This document shows positions 7,323-12,781 of a stretch of DNA of 12,781 bases, piece by piece. Made by a program: the position numbers and the translations under genes. This stretch comes from Candidatus Aminicenantota bacterium (GTDB lineage Bacteria > Acidobacteriota > Aminicenantia > Aminicenantales > Saccharicenantaceae). Under the pieces are notes generated by a model. It did no database searches, was not told the DNA's origin, and saw only the letters and a program-made list of their open reading frames with translations. Every line of letters starts with the position of its first letter. The stretch's first letter is position 1. Location: contig JAPKZE010000293.1 in assembly GCA_026393955.1 (NCBI GenBank), positions 1 to 12,781 of the forward strand. The letters are read 5' to 3'.

Positions 7323-8189
7323 TCAATAGGGGTGGGCCTTGTAGAATTCCGCCTGGGCGGCGACGAAGAGCGTCCGGACCCAGATCCGGAAGACGATGTA
7401 GATCTGCATGCAAGCCAGGCCGGCGGCGACCTGGGCGACGGAGGGGGCGCCCAGGCGGCCGAACAGGACATAGAAGACGATCGTGCCGGCCACGGTCAGG
7501 ACGACGATCAGCAGATAGACCGCCCAGGCCCGGAAGAACCGCGTTTTGAGGAAGGTCAGGGCGTGGCGCAGGGCCTTGAGCACCTTCCGCTCCCCGTCGA
7601 CCGCGACGGCGATGCGAGCGTAATCGACGGTCATGTGGACGACGCTGAGCAGGAGCAGGGCGATGAGGAGGTGGAGATTCGACAGGATGAGGGGCAGCCA
7701 CTCCGTGATGGCGGCCTTGGACAACGGCTTGAACAGGGCCGAGACAAGGCTCATGAACACTCCCAGCGTCAGGACGAGGAAGACGAGGGAAACGAGGAAC
7801 AGGCGGACGTACCGTCCGAAGTAGCGGCCGCAGTCCGCGACGAACCCGGCCAGGCTGGCCGGGCCCTCCTTGTCGAGCAGGCGGCCGACGATGCCGCCGT
7901 TGAGGAAGATGTGGAGGACCGTGTAGACGACGCCGGCGGCCACGAGCCCGGCGGCCAGGCCCGGCAGTGCGGCCTGGTACTTGAGGACGGCCTCCCCGAT
8001 CCAGTTGAGATCGACCGGCTGGACGTTCAGGCCGTAGAGCGAGTGACCGAGCTCACCCTGGACGATGAAAAGGAAGGGGAGCGCGACGAGCCCGGCGAAG
8101 ACCAGGTTGACGGCGTAGAGGATGATCAGAAGTCGGGGCTTGCGGAAGGTCGTTCCCATTCCGCTGAAGATGGCTTTGAAGACGCCCAT
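7323..8189 (-). CDS. Six-helix integral membrane protein of unknown function
   Basis: I do not recognise a family. The 288-residue protein has about six hydrophobic segments, near residues 20-43, 75-97, 129-152, 165-188, 218-243 and 250-272. A basic N-terminus (TFRKPRL) comes before the first. Between helices lie short charged loops such as LLDKEGP and DGERKVLKALRHALTFLK, the latter a probable cytoplasmic amphipathic helix. No catalytic or transporter motif stands out, although the layout resembles membrane proteins of the DUF/GPDPase-membrane-domain kind. The ATG at 8189 follows GAGGGAGGG, a strong ribosome site; the frame is open far upstream only as a shadow of the peptidase gene. It sits 11 bp after the peptidase stop and 8 bp before the nuclease gene, so it is almost certainly co-transcribed with both. 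Confidence 0.8.
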   Translation of the reverse strand: MGVFKAIFSGMGTTFRKPRLLIILYAVNLVFAGLVALPFLFIVQGELGHSLYGLNVQPVDLNWIGEAVLKYQAALPGLAAGLVAAGVVYTVLHIFLNGGIVGRLLDKEGPASLAGFVADCGRYFGRYVRLFLVSLVFLVLTLGVFMSLVSALFKPLSKAAITEWLPLILSNLHLLIALLLLSVVHMTVDYARIAVAVDGERKVLKALRHALTFLKTRFFRAWAVYLLIVVLTVAGTIVFYVLFGRLGAPSVAQVAAGLACMQIYIVFRIWVRTLFVAAQAEFYKAHPY

Positions 8190-8200
8190 GGGTCCCTCCC

Positions 8201-10342
8201 TCAGCTCCACGATCCAAAGAAGTGGAGGATGTTCTGCACGGTGAACAGGAGCTGGGTCATCAGCTTGACGACGTTGCGCCGCAGCCCGTCGGCCGACCGG
8301 CTGTTGTTGGCCAGGTTCTCGTCGATGAGCCAGATGCCGCGAGGATCGACCTGGGCGCTCTCGGCCTCGACGGGGCTGACGATCACCAGGCGGGTCCAGC
8401 GGTCCCGGCCGTCCCAGGTCCGGGTTTCCGTCGTCCCGTCCTTGAACCGAATGAGGACCTCGACTTGAGCGTCGCCGGCCAGGCGGGCCTCCCCGAAGCG
8501 CCGGAGGACGACCGTCGTCCGGTACAGGGCCTTGCCCCTCCCCTCGTCCGGGGCCTTGGCCTCGGCGGCTTCGAGGTCCTCGATCTTCTTCTCCGTCCAC
8601 TCCTCGCGGGCGCCGTTCCTGTCGAAAACGCCCCGGACCTGGACCGGGACCTCGACCGAGGTCAAAGCGGCTACGCCGTAGTCGAAGGCCCGGGTCTCCT
8701 CGAGGAGCTCGTCGAAGAACCAGGTCATATCTTTGCCGGCGATCTCATTGACGACGCCGGCGAAATCGGCTTCGGTCGGGTGCCGGAAGCGGTAGCGCAT
8801 GTGGTAGGTCCGCATGATCCTCGACCAGACCGGTTCGCCCAGGAGATTCTCGAGCGTGCTGAGGACGGTGGCCGCGCGCATGTAGACGTTGGCCCCGTAG
8901 CTCCCCCGGTTGTAGAACTCCCAGGACCAGGCCGTCACCGGGTCGTAGCGGACCGTATTGATGGCCGCCACCCGGTTGGTTTCGTAATCGAAGACCTTGG
9001 GCACCCGGACGAACCAGTCCAGCGGAAGGCCATTGAACCGGAAGCCGAAGGCGCCCGGCCCGAAGGCCTTGGCCATGACCCGGGTCGTCGAGTAGGTGTT
9101 GAAGCCCTCGTCGAGCCAGGCCGCCTCGAATTCGTTGTTGGCCGCAAGCCCGTACCAGTAGCCGTGACCGAATTCGTGGATGATGACCATCTCGGGCGAT
9201 TGAACATCACGGCTGGTCAGGACCTGGGTCCCGGCCGTGAACAGGGTCGGGTATTCCATGCCGCCGCTCCCGGTCCGGAAGGGCGGATCGACCATGGTCA
9301 CGGTCTCGTAGGGATAGGGGCCGTACCAGAGGCCGTAGTATTTGAGAGCGGCGCGGAGGGCGTTGAAGTGGCGCTCGATCTGGGACCGATGCTCGGGCGC
9401 GATGAGCAGGATCATCTTGACGTCGGGCAGCCGGACCTCGTCTGGAGGGAGTCCGAGGAGGTCCGCCGTCTCCTTGTACTCTTGCGGGGTCACCTCCCGG
9501 TCGGCCACGAAATCGCGCTCGATCCTGAGGTAACGGGGGTCGGTCATCCAGGCGAAGTCGTGGACCATGGACTGGCGGAAGGTGGTCGTGGCCGTGCCGG
9601 CCGACTCATCGGTCCGCGTGTCGACGGCCTTGCCGGAAGACCCGACGACGTACCCGCGCGGGACGGTGATGTGGACGGTGAAATCGGCGAAGTCGGCGAA
9701 GAACTCCGAGTTCTGATGATAGGCGTGGCAGTTCCAACCCTTGCCCTCTTCGTAGACGCCGGGCTTCGGGAACCATTGGCCGATGAAGAAGGAGTTCCGG
9801 TAGTAGCCCGAGCGGGCCACGGTCCGGGGGACCTTGCTCCGGAACTCGATCCGCAGGTGGACGCTCTCCCCCGGCCGGACGGGGACGGGGAACAGGACCC
9901 GGGCCACCGTCTGGTCGTCGGGATGGTCCGGGCCGTCCGGAGTGACGAACTGGAAGGCGGGCTTGAGGTCCGTCCCGTCGGCGAGCCGGATATCCGTGAC
10001 GTCGACCCAGCCCCACCCCTCGTCCTCGGGTGCGGCGCTGCCGCCGAACATCGTCTCCGCCGCGGCCTCGCGCATGAACGCGCTGGCCTCGTTCTTGAAC
10101 GCGTTCCAGTAGAGGTGGAGGAGCATGTCGGGGACCGTGTCCTTGGTCGGATTGGTCCAGACGATCTCCTCCTTGCCGGCCAGCATCTGGCCGGCCGGGT
10201 CGAGCTCGACCCAGATCTCGTAACGGAGGCCGGGCGCGCCGGCGGCCGGGGCGGCCGGCGCCTGAGCGGCGATCGAGAGGGCCGGCAGGACGGCGAGCGC
10301 CGCCCCCAACATCAGGACGGCGCGGACGATGGACTTCTTCAT
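8201..10342 (-). CDS. Secreted M1-family zinc metallopeptidase
   Basis: This 713-residue gluzincin has a signal peptide (MKKSIVRAVLMLGAALAVL then ALSIAAQA, about 1-27), followed by an Ala/Pro-rich spacer, so it acts outside the cytoplasmic membrane. The M1 zinc signature is exact: H389-E-F-G-H393, then 18 residues, then E412 in WLDEG. E363 lies in SGGMEYPT, the place of the usual GxMEN exopeptidase motif, with Tyr where Asn is normal. Y487 in GANVYMRAATVL aligns by context with the catalytic tyrosine. The C-terminal third is a less conserved beta-rich region ending in a hydrophobic tail (about 690-713). The start at 10342 has AAGGGGG before it and leads directly into the signal peptide. It is 25 bp after the four-helix protein gene and 11 bp before the six-helix one. 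An M1 hydrolase is certain; aminopeptidase activity and substrate are inferred. A 711-codon antisense frame covering the gene is a shadow. Confidence 0.92.
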   Translation of the reverse strand: MKKSIVRAVLMLGAALAVLPALSIAAQAPAAPAAGAPGLRYEIWVELDPAGQMLAGKEEIVWTNPTKDTVPDMLLHLYWNAFKNEASAFMREAAAETMFGGSAAPEDEGWGWVDVTDIRLADGTDLKPAFQFVTPDGPDHPDDQTVARVLFPVPVRPGESVHLRIEFRSKVPRTVARSGYYRNSFFIGQWFPKPGVYEEGKGWNCHAYHQNSEFFADFADFTVHITVPRGYVVGSSGKAVDTRTDESAGTATTTFRQSMVHDFAWMTDPRYLRIERDFVADREVTPQEYKETADLLGLPPDEVRLPDVKMILLIAPEHRSQIERHFNALRAALKYYGLWYGPYPYETVTMVDPPFRTGSGGMEYPTLFTAGTQVLTSRDVQSPEMVIIHEFGHGYWYGLAANNEFEAAWLDEGFNTYSTTRVMAKAFGPGAFGFRFNGLPLDWFVRVPKVFDYETNRVAAINTVRYDPVTAWSWEFYNRGSYGANVYMRAATVLSTLENLLGEPVWSRIMRTYHMRYRFRHPTEADFAGVVNEIAGKDMTWFFDELLEETRAFDYGVAALTSVEVPVQVRGVFDRNGAREEWTEKKIEDLEAAEAKAPDEGRGKALYRTTVVLRRFGEARLAGDAQVEVLIRFKDGTTETRTWDGRDRWTRLVIVSPVEAESAQVDPRGIWLIDENLANNSRSADGLRRNVVKLMTQLLFTVQNILHFFGSWS

Positions 10343-10367
10343 GATGGTCCCCCTTGAGTCGTGGGTT

Positions 10368-10820
10368 TCACCCCTTCAACCACTCCTCCCAGGCGGCCCG
10401 CCTGGGGAAATCGATGAAGGTCAGGGCGAGGGAAGCGAAAAGAAGCTTGTAGAAGTCGACGGCGTTCCCGCCGGCCAGGAACAGGCCGAGGCCGGCGATG
10501 GCCGGGATCTCTCCGAGGACCAGGATCACGATGGAGGATCTCTGGAGCCGGCCCAGGGCCGACGGGACATCCTCCGGCCCGCGCCGCCCGAGCAGGCGGG
10601 GCCTGAGCAGGAGGATCATCAGGATGACCGCCGCCGCCGCGCCGAACGCGGCCAGCCGGAAGGGCTGGAGAGGCATTCCGGCCGCAAAGCCCCGAAAGGG
10701 CCTGAGGACGGACCGTAAGACCTCGACGAGGACAAGGTAGAGAGCGAGGCTGGCGAAAATGGCCGCCCCGACCATGGCCGCCGGCCTGAGATGCCTCCGG
10801 AGTTCCTCTTGAGGGTCCAT
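10368..10820 (-). CDS. Small four-helix membrane protein, unknown function
   Basis: This 150-residue protein is not one I recognise. Four hydrophobic segments can be read at about 13-35, 55-73, 95-117 and 122-137. They are joined by a basic loop (RPRLLGRRGPED) between the second and third. GEIPAIAGLGLFLAGG in the third segment looks a little like the glycine-rich helical hairpins of ATP synthase c-type subunits, but one such stretch is not enough to name it. The start at 10820 has AGGAG eight bases upstream and an excellent -10 box about 40 bp before it, so it heads the minus-strand operon with the M1 peptidase, the six-helix protein and the beta-CASP nuclease. The protein ends in a short charged tail (RRAAWEEWLKG). 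The coding call rests on membrane-protein composition, ribosome site, promoter and tight spacing. Confidence 0.75.
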   Translation of the reverse strand: MDPQEELRRHLRPAAMVGAAIFASLALYLVLVEVLRSVLRPFRGFAAGMPLQPFRLAAFGAAAAVILMILLLRPRLLGRRGPEDVPSALGRLQRSSIVILVLGEIPAIAGLGLFLAGGNAVDFYKLLFASLALTFIDFPRRAAWEEWLKG

Positions 10821-10837
10821 GCCGATCTCCTGTCCGG

Positions 10838-10853
10838 GCGGCCGTCCGGCCGC
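10838..10853 (-). repeat. GC-rich inverted repeat in the operon leader
   Basis: GCGGCCG (10838-10844) and CGGCCGC (10847-10853) form a perfect inverted repeat. It lies between the predicted transcription start near 10855-10857 and the AGGAG ribosome site (10826-10830) of the four-helix protein gene. In the mRNA it would form a hairpin at the very 5' end. No function is shown. Confidence 0.4.
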
Positions 10854-10862
10854 TTGTCCGGA

Positions 10863-10892
10863 ATTATAGGTGATTCTTCCGTCCCATGGGAA
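10863..10892 (-). promoter_or_regulatory. Predicted sigma-70-type promoter for the membrane protein/M1/nuclease operon
   Basis: Read on the minus strand, a perfect TATAAT -10 box (plus-strand ATTATA, 10863-10868) lies 18 bp downstream of TTCCCA (plus-strand TGGGAA, 10887-10892), a 4/6 match to TTGACA. The predicted start near 10855-10857 gives a leader of about 35 bases containing AGGAG. A TATAAT box stands out in such GC-rich sequence. Confidence 0.6.
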
Positions 10893-10910
10893 GGACTTTG
10901 TGACAAGTCC
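10893..10910 (-). terminator. Inverted repeat downstream of rlmI: weak terminator or operator
   Basis: GGACTT and AAGTCC (10893-10898 and 10905-10910) form a perfect 6-bp inverted repeat around a 6-base loop, 10 bp after the rlmI stop. It abuts the -35 box of the next operon. There is only a two-base T stretch after it on the minus strand, so termination would be weak. Its position just upstream of the -35 box also suits an activator or repressor site. Confidence 0.35.
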
Positions 10911-10920
10911 CCGGCCGGGC

Positions 10921-12087
10921 TCAGTCGACGTAGAGGAGGAAGCCTTTCAGATAGGCCGTCTCGGGCTGATAGATGTTGACGGGATGGTCGAAGGCCTGGC
11001 GGTGCTTCTGGAGGATACGGACGCGCCGGCCCGCCTCGTGGGCGGCCTGGAAGACGACCTGCTGGAAGAGGCCCTCGTCGACGAAATGGGAGCAGGAGAA
11101 GGTCAGCACGAGGCCGGGCGCGCGGACCCGCTGCAGGGCCAGGCGGTTGATGTCCTTGTAGCCGCGGCATCCGGCCACCACGTCGGTCCTCTTCTTGGCG
11201 AAGGCCGGCGGGTCGAGGATGATGAAATCGTGGTCCAGGGCCGGCTCCCGGAGGAACTCGAAAACATCCGCCGTGAAGAAGAGCCCGGCGCCGGCCGGGA
11301 GCCCGTTCAGCTCGAAATTCTCCCGGGCCAGGGCCATGGCCGGGGCCGAGCTGTCGACCGAATCGGCCCGGACGGCCCCCCCGAGGAGGGCGCAGACGGA
11401 GAACGACCCCGTGTAGGCGAACGTGTTGAGGACGCGCCGTCCGGCCGCGCATTCCCGGACAAGGCGCCGCGATTCGCGCTGGTCGAGGTAGAAGCCCGTC
11501 TTCTGGCCGCTCGTCAGCACCACCCAGTACGGGATGCCGCCCTCGAGGATGCGCACCCTTTCGACCGCTTCGCCGGCCAGCAGGGCTTCGACGTCCCCGA
11601 GGCCCTCCTCACGCCGGGCGGGCAGGTCCGATCTCTCGTAGACCGCCCGGGGGCGGAGCGCGGCGGCCAGGTGGTCGACCACGAGGGGTTTCAGCTTCTC
11701 CATGCCGAGGGTCGCGACTTGAAGCACGAGGACGTCGTCGTAGAGATCGGCGACGAGGCCGGGCAGGCCGTCGCCCTCGGCGTTGATGAGCCGCCGGGCG
11801 TTGGTCACGGCCGGGTCGAAATACCGCTCCCTCAGGGCCAGGGCCCTGTCGAGGCTGCGGCGGATGGCCTCTTCGGGCGGCTCTTGGCCGAAGCTGACCA
11901 TCCGGCCCGTGATCGAGCTCTTGCGGTTGAAATAGGCGTGGCCGAGAAGCTCGCCGTCGGCGGCGCGGACCGGCAGGACCGCGCCGTCCTCGAACTCGGG
12001 CAGGTCCCGGACGGCGCCGGAGAAGATCCAGTGATGCCGGTGGCGGATGGCCTTGTCCCGGCCGGGCTTGAGGACGACGGCCTTCAT
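10921..12087 (-). CDS. rlmI: Class I SAM-dependent 23S rRNA cytosine methyltransferase, RlmI-like
   Basis: This 388-residue protein matches the RlmI/COG1092 family, which makes 5-methylcytosine in 23S rRNA (C1962 in E. coli, where the enzyme is 396 residues). The N-terminal PUA-like domain starts VVLKPGRDKAIRHRHHWIFSGA. A central domain includes NAEGDGLPGLVADLYDD and GFYLDQRESR. The Rossmann methyltransferase domain has motif I around N221 (NTFAYTGSFS), motif IV D292-P-P-A-F-A-K, and motif VI SCSHF with C332, the likely catalytic nucleophile region. The C-terminus ends in PETAYLKGFLLYVD, as usual for the family. The start at 12087 overlaps the mutT stop (ATGA) with AAGGGGAG upstream, implying translational coupling. 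The exact rRNA position modified is inferred from the family. Confidence 0.9.
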   Translation of the reverse strand: MKAVVLKPGRDKAIRHRHHWIFSGAVRDLPEFEDGAVLPVRAADGELLGHAYFNRKSSITGRMVSFGQEPPEEAIRRSLDRALALRERYFDPAVTNARRLINAEGDGLPGLVADLYDDVLVLQVATLGMEKLKPLVVDHLAAALRPRAVYERSDLPARREEGLGDVEALLAGEAVERVRILEGGIPYWVVLTSGQKTGFYLDQRESRRLVRECAAGRRVLNTFAYTGSFSVCALLGGAVRADSVDSSAPAMALARENFELNGLPAGAGLFFTADVFEFLREPALDHDFIILDPPAFAKKRTDVVAGCRGYKDINRLALQRVRAPGLVLTFSCSHFVDEGLFQQVVFQAAHEAGRRVRILQKHRQAFDHPVNIYQPETAYLKGFLLYVD

Positions 12088-12527
12088 TCCGGCTCCCCTT
12101 CCGTCCTCAGGCCGTCCTCAGGCTCGCCGCGGCCGGCCAGCAGCCGGACGACGGGCCGGTCGGGCTTGGAGAATACGCCTTCGTCCATCTCCGCCGGCGC
12201 GAGCCAGCGGATCTCGTCGTGGTCCGTCATCCGGAAGTCGTCCGACAGCAGCTCGGTCCGGTAGACGACGAGCTCGAAGCTCTTGAGCGGGCCGCTGAAC
12301 GGGACCGTGCACAGGTGCTGGCCGGCCCGGGCGCCCACGCCCAGCTCCTCCGAGAGCTCCCGCTCCAGGCCTCGCCGCGGGTCCTCCCCCTCCTCGAGCT
12401 TGCCGCCCGGGAACTCCCAAAGCCCGGCGGCGACGAGCCCGGCTTTGCGCCGGGCGACGAGGACCTTCCCGTCCCGTTCGACCACCGCCGCCGTCACGAC
12501 CTTTTTCCCGCTCTCCTGCGCTTTCAT
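12084..12527 (-). CDS. mutT: Nudix hydrolase, MutT/8-oxo-dGTP diphosphatase-like
   Basis: This 147-residue protein has a perfect Nudix box, G42-x5-E48-x7-R56-E57-L-S-E60-E61-L-G63-V, with catalytic glutamates E57, E60 and E61. LVAAGLWEFPGGKLE just before it is the classic MutT arrangement, so cleansing of oxidised nucleotides (8-oxo-dGTP to 8-oxo-dGMP) is the likely role. Related Nudix substrates cannot be excluded. The body ends in KPDRPVVRLLAG, followed by an acidic tail (EPEDGLRTEGEPE). The ATG at 12527 has no good ribosome site at normal distance, but a strong promoter puts the transcript start only about ten bases upstream. The last codons overlap the rlmI start by ATGA. Confidence 0.88.
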   Translation of the reverse strand: MKAQESGKKVVTAAVVERDGKVLVARRKAGLVAAGLWEFPGGKLEEGEDPRRGLERELSEELGVGARAGQHLCTVPFSGPLKSFELVVYRTELLSDDFRMTDHDEIRWLAPAEMDEGVFSKPDRPVVRLLAGRGEPEDGLRTEGEPE

Positions 12528-12544
12528 GGTCTGTTTTCGGCCTC

Positions 12545-12573
12545 ATATTATTCCAGACCGTGCATTATGACAA
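12545..12573 (-). promoter_or_regulatory. Predicted sigma-70-type promoter for mutT-rlmI
   Basis: On the minus strand TTGTCA (plus-strand TGACAA, 12568-12573; 5/6 to consensus) is 17 bp upstream of TAATAT (plus-strand ATATTA, 12545-12550; 4/6). Transcription should begin near 12537-12539, only about ten bases before the mutT ATG. This is the most AT-rich patch of the window. Confidence 0.65.
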
Positions 12574-12603
12574 GGGCTTCGAATGAGGCCGCGTGGCGCC
12601 CGA

Positions 12604-12632
12604 GTGACCGCTCCGGGGACTTGTGCTAGAAT
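12604..12632 (+). promoter_or_regulatory. Predicted sigma-70-type promoter for glgA, probably leaderless
   Basis: GTGACC (12604-12609; 4/6 to TTGACA) is followed by an exact 17-bp spacer and TAGAAT (12627-12632; 5/6 to TATAAT), preceded by TGC, an extended -10-like context. The predicted start at about 12638-12641 lies only a few bases before the glgA ATG at 12642. Confidence 0.65.
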
Positions 12633-12641
12633 AGCCGAACC

Positions 12642-12781
12642 ATGAAAGTCGCATTCCTCGCTTCCGAAGTCATCCCTTACGCCAAGACCGGCGGCCTGGC
12701 CGACGTGGCCGGCGCCCTACCCAAGTTCCTCACCGGCCTGGGCGCGGACGTCCGGGTCTTCATGCCCTTCTACCGGGAGGT
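12642..12781 (+). CDS. glgA: Glycogen/starch synthase GlgA, 3'-truncated by the window edge
   Basis: Only the first 46 codons are present. The N-terminus MKVAFLASEVIPYAKTGGLA continues with DVAGALPKFL, a near-ideal match to bacterial ADP-glucose glycogen synthase (GT5). K15-T-G-G-L19 is the ADP-glucose binding signature at its usual position. The enzyme extends alpha-1,4-glucan chains from ADP-glucose in the cytoplasm. No Shine-Dalgarno sequence precedes the ATG; the -10 box ends nine bases before it. The gene is divergent from mutT-rlmI across a 114-bp promoter region. Confidence 0.93.
   Translation, partial: MKVAFLASEVIPYAKTGGLADVAGALPKFLTGLGADVRVFMPFYRE

Noticed and set aside
7315..7701. 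N-terminal extension of the beta-CASP nuclease
   Set aside because: 129 residues of Arg/Pro-rich shadow overlapping the membrane protein gene; the family N-terminus begins at 7314.
8222..10357. 711-codon plus-strand open frame covering the M1 peptidase almost end to end
   Set aside because: The M1 gene has an exact zinc motif and signal peptide; the opposite frame is Gly/Asp/Val/Glu/Arg-rich with no recognisable domain.
10870..12264. 464-codon plus-strand open frame over rlmI and mutT
   Set aside because: Antisense shadow; crosses two clear genes and lacks any start signal.

Overview
The window is GC-rich bacterial DNA (by eye around two thirds G+C, with a strong preference for codons ending in G or C). 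It is densely packed, with short gene spacings, ATGA start/stop overlaps and mostly TGA stops. The gene mix (corrinoid-dependent methyl transfer, an M1 peptidase with a signal peptide, a beta-CASP nuclease, glgA) and base usage would fit an anaerobic Acidobacteriota or Aminicenantia-type bacterium. That placement is inference from general familiarity; no marker gene here settles it. There are no rRNA or tRNA genes, CRISPR arrays, insertion sequences or phage genes.

Layout. Positions 1-1020 (+) hold the C-terminal three quarters of an APC/LAT-type amino acid permease. Positions 1066-5877 (+) form a tight four-gene cluster: a RACo-type activator of corrinoid proteins, a zinc homocysteine S-methyltransferase, a MttC/MtbC-like corrinoid protein and a non-pyrrolysine MttB homologue. 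This is the most interesting part. It looks like a methionine synthase taken apart, with the homocysteine and cobalamin modules as separate proteins. The folate module is replaced by a quaternary-amine-type methyltransferase, and the AdoMet reactivation module by an ATP/ferredoxin-type reactivator. The predicted flow is methylated amine -> MttB homologue -> cob(I)alamin protein -> homocysteine -> methionine, with the activator rescuing oxidised Co(II). The actual methyl donor cannot be read from the sequence. The permease may import it or a related amino acid.

Positions 5914-10820 (-), convergent with the first block, hold four genes probably transcribed together in the order: small four-helix membrane protein, secreted M1 metallopeptidase, six-helix membrane protein, beta-CASP metallo-beta-lactamase ribonuclease. 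A TATAAT promoter sits just upstream of the first. Positions 10921-12527 (-) hold mutT (Nudix) and rlmI (23S rRNA cytosine methyltransferase), joined by an ATGA overlap. The 114-bp gap at 12528-12641 carries two divergent, well-formed sigma-70-type promoters, one for mutT-rlmI and one for glgA. The glgA promoter lies so close to the start codon that its mRNA is probably leaderless. glgA (glycogen synthase) begins at 12642 and runs off the right edge.
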